Assembly: GCF_002105195.1 (NCBI RefSeq)
Contig: NZ_MUHU01000002.1
Coordinates: forward strand, 186,001 to 250,000
Direction of reading: 5' to 3'
Length of the DNA stretch: 64,000 nucleotides
From: Derxia lacustris
GTDB lineage: Bacteria; Pseudomonadota; Gammaproteobacteria; Burkholderiales; Burkholderiaceae_E
Shown: in pieces, positions 8,156 through 15,717 of the stretch
Position numbering within the stretch: the stretch's first letter is position 1
Layout of the letters: every line of letters begins with the position of its first letter
Position numbers and translations under genes: made by a program
The notes under the pieces: generated by a model
The model's input: the letters and a program-made list of their open reading frames with translations, nothing else
What the model was told of the DNA's origin: nothing
Databases searched by the model: none

Positions 8156-9259
8156 ATGAGGGGACGACTCATCGCGCGCGGCGCGCTCACCACCGCCGCG
8201 CTCACGCTGGCCGGCAGCGCCGCCGCGCAATCGACCGTGACGCTGTTCGGCATCGCCGACGCGGCCTATGTCAACCAGGGCAACCGGCCCGGCGGCAGCG
8301 GCCGCGCGATCCAGTCGGGCGCCTGGCAGACCTCGCGGCTCGGCTTCCGGGGCACGGAGGATCTGGGCAACGGCTACTCGGCGGTGTTCGACATCGCGCA
8401 ATCGCTTGCACTCGATACCGGCGCCCAGGCGAACGCGGGCCGGCTGTTCGACCGCAATGCCTTCGTCGGCATCGGCAGCGCGGCGACCGGCACGCTCACG
8501 CTCGGCCGCCAGACCACGGTGCTGACCGAGGGCTTTGCCGCGACCGATCCGCTGCGCGCGAACAACTCGGCCACCAACCTCAATGTGCGGCTCGGCTATC
8601 TGGCCGGGCCGGCGGCGCCGATCGCGGGCAGCTTCGGCGCGAACCCGGGCTTCGCGGGCAATGCGCTCGACCGGCAGGACAACGCCGTGAAGTACAGCCT
8701 GCGCAAGGGCGGCTTCACCGGCACGGCGATGATGGCCTTCGGCGAGTCGGCCACGGCGGGCGCCTCGGCCAACCGGTCCTGGGGCGCGCTCGCGGGCTGG
8801 GATGGTGCGGGCTTCGGCCTGCGCGGCGCCTTCGCGCGCTTCGAGGATGCGACCGGCGCCCAGCTCGACGCCGGCATGGTCGGCGCGACCTGGCGCAACG
8901 ACAGCCTGCGCCTCGCCGCGACCTGGACGCGCAATGCGATCGAGGGCAATGCGGCGGCCTATCACGGCCAGGAAACCGGCATCCAGTCGGCCGGCCTCAC
9001 CTGGTCGGCCACGCCGGCGCTCGATCTGACCTTCGCGGCCTATCGCGCCAGGCGCGGCTTCGACAACGCGGCCGACCAGGTCGCGCGCAAGTTCTATCTC
9101 GTGCCGGAGTGCAAGTTGTCGAAGCGCACGACGCTCTACGCGGTGGCCGATGCCGAGCGCTTCAACGCGGGCGGCGCGGCGCTGGACACGGGCACGGCGC
9201 TGAAGGCGGGCGCGCGGTCGTCGATGTATCTGGCGGCGGGCGTGAGCCACACGTTCTGA
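8156..9259 (+). CDS. Gram-negative porin (OmpC-like, Burkholderiales type)
   Basis: A 367-residue outer-membrane porin. The signal peptide runs to about AAAQ at residue 23, followed by the typical STVTLFGIADAAY first strand, the GFRGTEDLGNGYSAVF segment, and a C-terminal SHTF with the terminal Phe needed for BAM recognition. It is slightly short for the family (about 350-390). A GAGGAAAG ribosome site precedes the start. It closes the catabolic cluster and is likely the outer-membrane entry route for the substrate taken up by the TRAP system, although general porin function cannot be excluded. Confidence 0.92.
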   Translation: MRGRLIARGALTTAALTLAGSAAAQSTVTLFGIADAAYVNQGNRPGGSGRAIQSGAWQTSRLGFRGTEDLGNGYSAVFDIAQSLALDTGAQANAGRLFDRNAFVGIGSAATGTLTLGRQTTVLTEGFAATDPLRANNSATNLNVRLGYLAGPAAPIAGSFGANPGFAGNALDRQDNAVKYSLRKGGFTGTAMMAFGESATAGASANRSWGALAGWDGAGFGLRGAFARFEDATGAQLDAGMVGATWRNDSLRLAATWTRNAIEGNAAAYHGQETGIQSAGLTWSATPALDLTFAAYRARRGFDNAADQVARKFYLVPECKLSKRTTLYAVADAERFNAGGAALDTGTALKAGARSSMYLAAGVSHTF

Positions 9260-9344
9260 GGCGCGGCGGCACCGGCCGGCGGGCGGCGCTTCATCCGGCG
9301 GCGGCACGGCCGTCAATCCGGGCAAAGCGCTTCCCGACACGCCC

Positions 9345-10163
9345 ATGAACATCACGTCATCCGCCCTGTTCGCCGCGCTTGCAACCACGACGGCGGGCGA
9401 TCCGGCCGCCGCCCGCACGGCCCGGCACCAGCGCGAGCAGCAGACGCTGGCCCAGGCGATGAACCAGATGCGCAACCTGCCCGACGCGAAGCAGATCGCG
9501 CGGCAGCGCGCCGCCGGCAAGATCGCCCGGCTCCAGGCGCGCCTGATGGAATTGCGCATGCTGCTGCAGCATGCGAGCCCGCAGCAGGCCAGGCTGCTCG
9601 CGCGCGAGATCGGCGGCCTTGCCGGCGAACTCGCGCAGGCCGCACGCGCCGCCGGCATGGCCGGAAGCGGCTCGGCCGGCGCCACGCCCGTCAGCGCCGA
9701 GCCGATCCCGAGCGGCGGCACCGACATCGCCCCGACAGGCAGCCCGTCGGCCGACGCGGCCGACGAGTCCTCCGCCTCTGACCAGGATGCCGACCGCGAT
9801 TCCGACCGCGACTCGTCCGCGTCCGCCGCCACCGACGCCGCGGGCCGCAGCCGGCACGCCCGCAGCCCGGCGCAATCGGGCGGCGACGCTTCCCCGCTCC
9901 AGCGCCAGCTCGAAGACGCCAGGCGCCTGCTGCGCGAGGTGATCGCGCTCGCACGCGCAAGGCTGCGCGAAGGCGACGAGGACGCCCGGCGCGAACTCGC
10001 GCAGGCCGAGCGCGCGCTGTCGGCCTCCGGCACCGCATCGACCGCGAGCGCCGCCCCGGCCGCGCCAGCCAGCGGCGTCACCGCCGCGCTCTATACCTCG
10101 CTCGGCACCGCCGACGGTGGCGCCGCCGCTTCCGCGAGCGGCGGCCTCAGCCTCCAGGCCTGA
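9345..10163 (+). CDS. hypothetical protein with two helical segments
   Basis: A 272-residue protein I cannot assign. Residues about 45-110 are an amphipathic, Ala/Arg/Leu/Gln-rich coiled-coil-like region (RQRAAGKIARLQARLMELR), residues about 115-180 are a low-complexity Ser/Asp/Ala linker, and residues about 185-225 form a second charged helix (RQLEDARRLLREVIALAR). There is no signal peptide or membrane segment. The layout recalls small helical proteins found near Burkholderiales porins and flagellar genes, but I do not name a family. Codon usage matches the neighbours and frame use is consistent, so it is likely real. Confidence 0.65.
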   Translation: MNITSSALFAALATTTAGDPAAARTARHQREQQTLAQAMNQMRNLPDAKQIARQRAAGKIARLQARLMELRMLLQHASPQQARLLAREIGGLAGELAQAARAAGMAGSGSAGATPVSAEPIPSGGTDIAPTGSPSADAADESSASDQDADRDSDRDSSASAATDAAGRSRHARSPAQSGGDASPLQRQLEDARRLLREVIALARARLREGDEDARRELAQAERALSASGTASTASAAPAAPASGVTAALYTSLGTADGGAAASASGGLSLQA

Positions 10164-10194
10164 ACCCGCCGGACCGCCACGGCAGCGACCGCCA

Positions 10195-10713
10195 TCAGAA
10201 GAAGCGCGCGTCGCCGAGCGACTCCGCCGTGCGCTCATGCGCATCGATCAGCGCCGCGACCGCCGCCGCGCCGTCGGTCTCGGCCAGCTTCAGCACCCGG
10301 CCGTCGATCGCCGACATCTGCGTGTAGCGCAGCACCGGCAGCGCCGCCTCGTCGAGCGCGAGCGTGGTGCCGACCACCAGCTTCGGCCGGTGCCCGGTCT
10401 CGCGGATGATTTCCATCAGCAGCACGATGGCGTCGAGCGTGGCGCCGGCCACCGCGCCGACCGTCGTCAGGTCGAAGATCGCGCAGTAGTCGGCATCGAT
10501 CAGCTCGCCGAGCAGGCTCGGATCGTCGTAGCGGCCCGACACGTTTCGGATGCGCTTGTCGGCCGACTTCTCGGCCGGCGCGCTGTCGAGCAGCAGGATG
10601 CGATCGATGGCGCTTTCGCGGCCGCCCGAATCGGTGAGCCGGTTGCGCTCCAGCAGCTGCGTGGCGAGTGCGCGGGCGAGCGGGCTGGCGCCGTGGGTGA
10701 TGAAAACTTTCAT
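10195..10713 (-). CDS. short Rossmann-like protein related to NAD-dependent epimerases
   Basis: A 172-residue protein starting MKVFITHGASPLARALATQL after a GGAGAG ribosome site. The N-terminal strand-loop-helix, the DRILLLD strand, and the VSGRYDDPSLL segment match the layout of extended-SDR proteins, and most resemble D-erythronate dehydrogenase-type enzymes. However, the cofactor loop reads THGASPLA instead of GGxGxxG, and the protein ends where the catalytic YxxxK half would begin. Full-length relatives are about 300-330 residues. It is therefore either a stand-alone remnant or a repurposed binding module. The stop is clean and the frame is intact, with no downstream remainder visible on either strand. 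Confidence 0.7.
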   Translation of the reverse strand: MKVFITHGASPLARALATQLLERNRLTDSGGRESAIDRILLLDSAPAEKSADKRIRNVSGRYDDPSLLGELIDADYCAIFDLTTVGAVAGATLDAIVLLMEIIRETGHRPKLVVGTTLALDEAALPVLRYTQMSAIDGRVLKLAETDGAAAVAALIDAHERTAESLGDARFF

Positions 10714-11016
10714 GAATCTCTCCGGCGCGGTCGTTGCCGCGCGCTTGTCGTGAATGGAACACAGCGCGACAGACATGCCAGTCGCGTGCCGAGCGGCGAC
10801 GCCGACGGCCGGCCGCGCAAACGCATCGTTCCGCCGCATCCGCGGCCGTGCATTGCCGGTCGGGCGCCCGGCTGCCGTGGTGAATCGGCCCTTGCACGGC
10901 CCGCTGCGGCCGCCTTCGGTCGCCTGCGAAACGCCGGCCGATGGCAGCGCGCACGGCGGTTGCTTCGGAGTGTCCGGCAGCAACCATTCAACCATCCGGC
11001 GCGAAGGAAATTTCAG
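10714..11016. other. divergent intergenic region
   Basis: About 300 bases between the short Rossmann-like gene (leftward) and the Ohr-like gene (rightward). It must hold both promoters. I see an AAGGAA ribosome site before 11017 and a GGAGAG site before 10713, but no convincing -35/-10 pair, repeat or small gene. Confidence 0.4.
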
Positions 11017-11454
11017 ATGGACGTCGTCTACAAGACAAAGATGCTCACGCAAGGCGGCCGCGGCGGCCAGATCCAGAGCGATGACGGCAGCTTCAAGCTC
11101 AAGCTGTCGGTGCCGAAGGAGATGGGCGGCAAGGGCGAGGGCCCCAATCCCGAGATGCTGTTCGCCGGCGCATTCGCCGCCTGCTTCGAGCATTCGGTGC
11201 GCCACATCGCCAAGCTCGACAAGCTCCCGCTCAAGGGCAGCTATGTCGAGTCGGACATGACGATGTACGTGACCTTCGAGGGCCAGTACAAGATCGCGCT
11301 CACGCTCACCGTGCACATGGCGGCGAGCTTCGACCAGACCACCGCCGACAGCCTGCTCGAACGGGCCAAGGCCATCTGCCCGTACTCGGATGCGACCAAG
11401 GGCAACATGACGCTCAATCTCGTCGCCCTGCTCGATCCGCCGCCGGGCGCCTGA
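11017..11454 (+). CDS. ohr: organic hydroperoxide resistance protein (Ohr/OsmC family)
   Basis: A 145-residue Ohr-type peroxiredoxin. The two reactive cysteines are at Cys56 (AGAFAACFEHS) and Cys121 (KAICPYSDATKGN), matching the Ohr signature NPE.LF...ACF and CPYS.AT.GN. It reduces organic and fatty-acid hydroperoxides using a dihydrolipoamide-type reductant in the cytoplasm. The gene is monocistronic here and divergent from the Rossmann-like gene. No MarR-type OhrR regulator is adjacent. The start at 11017 gives the expected N-terminus MDVVYKTKMLTQGG and has an AAGGAA site. Confidence 0.9.
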   Translation: MDVVYKTKMLTQGGRGGQIQSDDGSFKLKLSVPKEMGGKGEGPNPEMLFAGAFAACFEHSVRHIAKLDKLPLKGSYVESDMTMYVTFEGQYKIALTLTVHMAASFDQTTADSLLERAKAICPYSDATKGNMTLNLVALLDPPPGA

Positions 11455-11689
11455 AGCGCCACGCGGCAAGCCGCGTCGGCACCATCGACGGCCCGACCGC
11501 CCGACAAGGCGGCCGGGCCGTCTTGCTTGCGGCCGCCCAATGAGCGCCATGCCGCGCAGGCCACGGGTGCCCGGCGCCGCTCGTCCGTATTGAATCGGGC
11601 GCCAAGCCCGGTCGCCCGTTCAGGACGGCGGCGTCAGGCCCGGTGACCGCCGCAGCGCCTGCGGCAGCGGCTGATCCGGGCCCGTCGGC

Positions 11690-13066
11690 TCAGAACGGCA
11701 GCGCCACGCCCGGCCGGGCCGTCTGGATCGCGGCGCGGAAGGCGGCCTGCACCCGCTTGTAGGCCGCGTCGCTCGCGCCCTCGAAGCGCAGCGTCAGCGC
11801 CGGCCCGGTGCTCGAGGCGCGCAGCACGCCGAAGCCGTCGGGCCAGATCACGCGCAGGCCGTCGGTCGTGACGATTTCCGGCGCGCCGTCGAAGCTGGCC
11901 TTGGCCGCGATCTCGGCCACCAGCGGTCCGGCCTCGCCCTCGTTGACCTTGATGCGCACTTCCTGCGCGGTGAAGGCCTTGGACAGCGCCGCCACCGCCG
12001 CCGGCCCGTCGGGCTGGTGCGACAGCGCCTCGGCGATGCGCGCTGCGGCGTAGAGCGCGTCGTCATGGCCATGCCAGCGGTCACGGAAGTAGAAGTGGCC
12101 GCTGTACTCGCCGCCGAGCGTCGCGCCGTCGGCCGTCATGGCGGCCTCGATGAAGCCGTGGCCGCTCGGCGCATAGCCGATGCTCGCGCCGCGCTCGGCC
12201 AGCCAGCCGGCCAGGCGCGGCGAGGTCTTCACGTCGCCGACGACCTTGAGCCCGGGCGTGGCCGCGACCTGATCGGCGGCCAGCAGCATCAGCACGCGGT
12301 CGGCCTCGATCGCATAGCCGCGCGTGTCGACCACGCCCAGACCGGCGCCGTCGCAGCTGAACGCGATGCCGACTTCGCCCTGCGCGCTGCTGCGCTGGGT
12401 CGAGACCAGGTCGATGAGGTTCTCGCGGTTGGTCGGATCGGGAAAATGGTTGGCGAAATTGCCGTCCACCTGCGGCCAGATCACGCTCACCGTCGCGCCG
12501 ATGCGGCGGAACAGCTCCTCGGCGATGGCGCCGGTCGCGCCGTTGCCGCAGTCGAGCGCCAGCTTCACCGGACGCGCGAGCTTGATGTCGGCCGCGACCT
12601 TGTCGATGTAGGCCTCGTCGAAGCTTTCGCGCTCGTAATCGCCCGAGCCCTTGGCGAAGTCGCCGGCCTCGACGCGCTGGTACAGCGCCGCGATCGCATC
12701 GCCGCACAGCGGCACGCCGGCGAGCATCACGCGCAGGCCATCCCACTGGGCGTTGCTGCGACCGCCGGTAATCATCACGCCGCTGCCGCCGGCCGCTTCG
12801 TGCGCCGCGAACTGCAGCACCGGCGTGGCGCACAGGCCCACGTCGATCACGTCGACACCGGCATCGTTGATGCCGCCGGCGACGGCGCTGGCGTAATCGG
12901 CCGACAGCAGGCGGCCATCGCGCCCGACGGCGATGCGCTTGATGCCGCGCGCGGCCGCTTCGCTGCCGATGGCAAGACCGATCTTCTCGGCAATCTGGGG
13001 GGTGAGCGTCTGGCGTACGAGCCCGCGAATGCTGCTCGACCGGAAAATTTCTGCTGGCACTGACAT
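11690..13066 (-). CDS. phosphomannomutase/phosphoglucomutase-like protein with degenerate active site
   Basis: A 458-residue protein of full family length with all four alpha-D-phosphohexomutase domains. The sugar loop GGEYSGHFYFRDRW and the phosphate loop RASSTGP are intact. The catalytic core is not: the phosphoserine loop, normally TGSHNP, reads TGGRSN at residues 100-105, putting Gly102 at the serine position. The metal loop, normally DGDGDR, reads SCDGAG at 237-242, and the early YDIRG motif reads SSIRG. This argues against normal phosphohexose mutase activity, although Ser104 lies two residues away. The start at 13066 (MSVPAEIFRSSSIRG) follows a GGGAG site. The frame is intact over its whole length, so this is not simple pseudogene decay. 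Confidence 0.85.
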   Translation of the reverse strand: MSVPAEIFRSSSIRGLVRQTLTPQIAEKIGLAIGSEAAARGIKRIAVGRDGRLLSADYASAVAGGINDAGVDVIDVGLCATPVLQFAAHEAAGGSGVMITGGRSNAQWDGLRVMLAGVPLCGDAIAALYQRVEAGDFAKGSGDYERESFDEAYIDKVAADIKLARPVKLALDCGNGATGAIAEELFRRIGATVSVIWPQVDGNFANHFPDPTNRENLIDLVSTQRSSAQGEVGIAFSCDGAGLGVVDTRGYAIEADRVLMLLAADQVAATPGLKVVGDVKTSPRLAGWLAERGASIGYAPSGHGFIEAAMTADGATLGGEYSGHFYFRDRWHGHDDALYAAARIAEALSHQPDGPAAVAALSKAFTAQEVRIKVNEGEAGPLVAEIAAKASFDGAPEIVTTDGLRVIWPDGFGVLRASSTGPALTLRFEGASDAAYKRVQAAFRAAIQTARPGVALPF

Positions 13067-13532
13067 GCGCGCTCCCGTGGAGGTGTGGGTTCGGGGCCGC
13101 CCGGCCGGCGCTGTCGGGTTCGTGCCAATGCGCACATCGATTGCGCCCTGACCGCGACACCGCGCGCCTTGGCCGACGGTTTTTGTCGGATTCGGCCCAC
13201 CGGAGAAGGCTGAATGCGAGCGGTGTGCCAGACCGCGCGATTCATGCCTGCCGACCACGCTGCGTCCATCGCGGTGATGTTTCGAAGCCCAAAACGTAAC
13301 CACGGCCCAACGCATTTCCAAACCCTGCTCGACTGCGGGGTACACTGGCTGCCACAGATATGCGCAAGACCCGTTTTTCAAGGTCTTTTTTCCCACTCCG
13401 CTCCGCGTGCAAGTTTGCGGGGCCGGCCTGGTTTGAGCTCCCGGTTGGCGTTTCTTGAGTGTTTCTGTTCCTGCCGTTCAAGCGGCCGGAGGGTTTTACT
13501 TTTTTATTTCACTCGGCAAGGAAACAAGTTCC
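13067..13532. other. intergenic region with cold-shock gene leader
   Basis: About 470 bases between the leftward mutase-like gene and the rightward cold-shock gene. The right part is a long T-rich 5' leader, as is usual for csp genes, with a TACACT -10-like box at 13341 and a hairpin with T-tract at 13366-13391. The left part has no recognisable feature besides the mutase ribosome site. Confidence 0.5.
13341..13391 (+). promoter_or_regulatory. csp promoter -10 box and leader hairpin with T-tract
   Basis: TACACT at 13341-13346 is a candidate -10 box. About 20 bases downstream, AAGACC (13366-13371) and GGTCTT (13382-13387) can pair around a ten-base loop and are followed by further T residues to 13391, which looks like a small intrinsic terminator inside the leader. 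It could act as a temperature-sensitive attenuator. No clear -35 box is seen. Confidence 0.35.
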
Positions 13533-13745
13533 ATGAGTATTCAGACTGGCACCGTGAAGTGGTTCGACGACGCCAAAGGCTACGGCTTCATCACCCCCGA
13601 AGACGGCAGCAAGGATCTGTTCGCGCACTTCAGCGAAATCCGCAACGAAGGCGGTTTTCGCAGCCTGAAGGAAAACCAGCGCGTTGAGTTCGAAGTCAAG
13701 CAGGGCCAGAAGGGTCTGCAAGCCGCGAACATCCGCGTGATCTGA
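13533..13745 (+). CDS. cold-shock protein (CspA family)
   Basis: A 70-residue OB-fold RNA chaperone starting [23 protein letters not shown]1 (KGYGFI) and RNP2-like (LFAHFSEI) motifs are present, with the usual family length. The start at 13533 follows AAGGAAAC. It binds single-stranded RNA and DNA and melts secondary structure, mainly at low temperature or during growth shifts. It has a roughly 190-base T-rich leader, typical for post-transcriptionally regulated csp genes, and its own 3' hairpins. Confidence 0.95.
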   Translation: MSIQTGTVKWFDDAKGYGFITPEDGSKDLFAHFSEIRNEGGFRSLKENQRVEFEVKQGQKGLQAANIRVI

Positions 13746-13753
13746 TCACCGCC

Positions 13754-13774
13754 GCCGGAGCTACCCGCTCCGGC
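13754..13774 (+). terminator. hairpin after the cold-shock gene
   Basis: GCCGGAG (13754-13760) pairs with CTCCGGC (13768-13774) eight bases after the csp stop. No T-run follows; it is probably a 3' end or stabilising hairpin. Confidence 0.4.
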
Positions 13775-13788
13775 ACGCGGCGTTTCGG

Positions 13789-13840
13789 TCGGCGCGTCAT
13801 CCATGTCACTCCGCGAGTCGGGGCATGGATGACGCGCCGA
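13789..13840. repeat. 17-bp perfect inverted repeat
   Basis: The arms at 13789-13805 and 13824-13840 are perfectly complementary over 17 bases (core GGCGCGTCATCCATG / CATGGATGACGCGCC). The 18-base loop contains a smaller dyad ACTC-CGC-GAGT. It lies between csp and the HAD phosphatase gene and overlaps the first possible start of the latter. It may terminate csp transcription, sequester the phosphatase start, or bind a protein. Confidence 0.7.
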
Positions 13841-13867
13841 TCTTCATTTCAGCCCCAGCAAATGCGC

Positions 13868-14590
13868 ATGTACACCACCGCGATCTTCGACATGGACGGC
13901 CTGCTGCTCGACAGCGAACGGCCCATTCGCGACGCCTGGGCCGTGAGCCTGCCGAACTTCGGCTTCGTGTTCGACGATGCGGTCTGGCTCGACATCATCG
14001 GCCGGCCGATCAATGAATCGCGCATCCGGCTGTGCGCGCATTACGGCCCCGACTTCGACTACGACGCGGTGTTCCGTCACGCCAATCTCGCGCTGCGCGC
14101 CCATCACGATGTGCACGGCTACAACGTGAAGCCCGGCGTGCAAGCGCTTGTCGCGGCGCTCGCGGCGGCCGGCGTGCGCTGCGGCGTGGCCTCGTCCACC
14201 CGGCGCGAAGAGGTGGCGCGCCGGCTCGACCGCACCGGCCTGCTGCCGCTGTTCGCCAGCATCACCGGCGGCGACGAAGTAGCGCGCGGCAAGCCCGAGC
14301 CCGACATCTTCCTGCTCGCCGCCGAGCGCCTGGGCGCCGCCGCGCCCGACTGCCTGGTGTTCGAGGACTCGGATCACGGCGCGCGCGCCGCCTTTGCCGC
14401 CGGCATGGGGCTGGTGGCCGTGCCCGACCTCAAGCCGGCCTGCGACCACACGCGCGAGCATGCCGTCGCGGTGCTCGAATCGCTCGAACACGCCCTGCCG
14501 CATCTGCCGCGCTGGTTTGCCGGCGGCGCCACCACTACCATCGTCGGAAAACCGCCCCCGGAAAACCCCAGGACGCCGCGCCAGCCATGA
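13868..14590 (+). CDS. HAD-superfamily phosphatase (beta-phosphoglucomutase-like)
   Basis: A 240-residue haloacid dehalogenase-like hydrolase with all four motifs: DMDGLLLDSE (nucleophile Asp), ASSTRRE (motif II), GKPEPDIF (motif III Lys) and VFEDSDHGARAA (acidic motif IV). The cap lies between motif I and II, as in sugar-phosphate phosphatases such as YniC. It likely dephosphorylates a small sugar phosphate. The start is uncertain: ATGs at 13862 and 13868 both sit just before the first strand, while a start at 13829 would lie inside a long inverted repeat. Its stop overlaps the next start by four bases. Confidence 0.88.
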   Translation: MYTTAIFDMDGLLLDSERPIRDAWAVSLPNFGFVFDDAVWLDIIGRPINESRIRLCAHYGPDFDYDAVFRHANLALRAHHDVHGYNVKPGVQALVAALAAAGVRCGVASSTRREEVARRLDRTGLLPLFASITGGDEVARGKPEPDIFLLAAERLGAAAPDCLVFEDSDHGARAAFAAGMGLVAVPDLKPACDHTREHAVAVLESLEHALPHLPRWFAGGATTTIVGKPPPENPRTPRQP

Positions 14591-15612
14591 CTGCCGCCTT
14601 CACCGAACTGCGACGCGCCGATGCCGACGACCGCCCGCTGGTCGAGGCGATGCTGGTCGAACACTGTGCCGAGCTGTGCATCGCGCCGGGCGACATCGAG
14701 CGCTACTGGCGCGACGACAACTACTTTCCCTTCCTCATCCAGCAGGACGGCCGGCTGGCCGGCTTTGCGCTGGTGCGCCGGCGCGTGGAAGACGGCCGCT
14801 TCGAGCTGGCCGAGCTGCATGTGCGGCCCGAATGGCGCCGGCACGGCATCGGCCGCTGGGCCGCGCGCGCGCTGCTGTGGAAATTTCCGGGCGAATGGAA
14901 GGTGGAGACGCTGCCGCGGCTCGACGGCGCGCGCGACTTCTGGCGCTCCACGCTCAGCACACTGCCGCGCCTGGCCGACGTGAGCGAGCGGACCGACGGC
15001 GACCGCAGCCTGTTCCGCTTCGTGCTGCCGCCCGGACGCGGCGCGGTGCGGCCGGCGCGCGCCAGCGACGCCGCCGCGATCGCGCGCATCCATGTCCACG
15101 CCTGGCAGGCCGCCTATCGCGGGCTGCTGCCCGAGAGCTTTCTCGCCTCGCTCTCGGCCGGCGAGCGCGAGGCCTACTGGCGCGATGCCATCGTGCGGCG
15201 CAGCGCCACCGTGTTCGTCGCCACCGACGATGCCGACCGCGATCTCAACGGCTGGATCGCCATCGGCCCGGCGCGCGACGCCGACGCACCGGCCGGCGCC
15301 GGCGAGGTGCTCGGCCATTGCGTCGATCCGATGATCTGGTCCAACGGCGTCGGCACCGCGCTGTGGCGCGCCGCGCGCGAGGCGCTCGGCCAGCTCGGCT
15401 TCCGGCGCGTGCTGCTCTGGGCGCTGGCCGACAACCGGCGCGCGCGCAGCTTTTACCAGCGCGCCGGCTTCGGCCCCGACGGCAGCGAAAAGACCATCGT
15501 GCGCGGCGAGAGCGAAGTGCGCGAGATCCGCTACGTCACCGATCTGGCGCGCCCCGACGCCAGCGTGTTCGCGCAACTGCCGCCGCCCGGCGACGCCGCC
15601 GATCCGGCCTGA
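14587..15612 (+). CDS. tandem GNAT-family N-acetyltransferase
   Basis: A 341-residue protein with two GNAT folds in one chain. The N-domain (about 5-125) has the acetyl-CoA loop RRHGIGR at 84-90. The C-domain (about 153-320) begins VRPARASDAAAIARIHV, has a variant loop SNGVGTAL at 252-259, and the characteristic NRRARSFYQRAGF at 283-295. Both cofactor loops look usable. The N-domain could acetylate one substrate and the C-domain another, or one may be structural. It is translationally coupled to the HAD phosphatase (ATGA overlap), suggesting a joint function on a small metabolite. No acceptor substrate can be named. Confidence 0.85.
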   Translation: MTAAFTELRRADADDRPLVEAMLVEHCAELCIAPGDIERYWRDDNYFPFLIQQDGRLAGFALVRRRVEDGRFELAELHVRPEWRRHGIGRWAARALLWKFPGEWKVETLPRLDGARDFWRSTLSTLPRLADVSERTDGDRSLFRFVLPPGRGAVRPARASDAAAIARIHVHAWQAAYRGLLPESFLASLSAGEREAYWRDAIVRRSATVFVATDDADRDLNGWIAIGPARDADAPAGAGEVLGHCVDPMIWSNGVGTALWRAAREALGQLGFRRVLLWALADNRRARSFYQRAGFGPDGSEKTIVRGESEVREIRYVTDLARPDASVFAQLPPPGDAADPA

Positions 15613-15717
15613 CGCCGGCGCCGGCTGTCGCGTCCAGCCATCCCGCGCGCCAATATCCTTGCGCCGCGCCCGGGAATCCGCACACTGGACGCACGACAAC
15701 CAGAAACCTCCCCCGCC

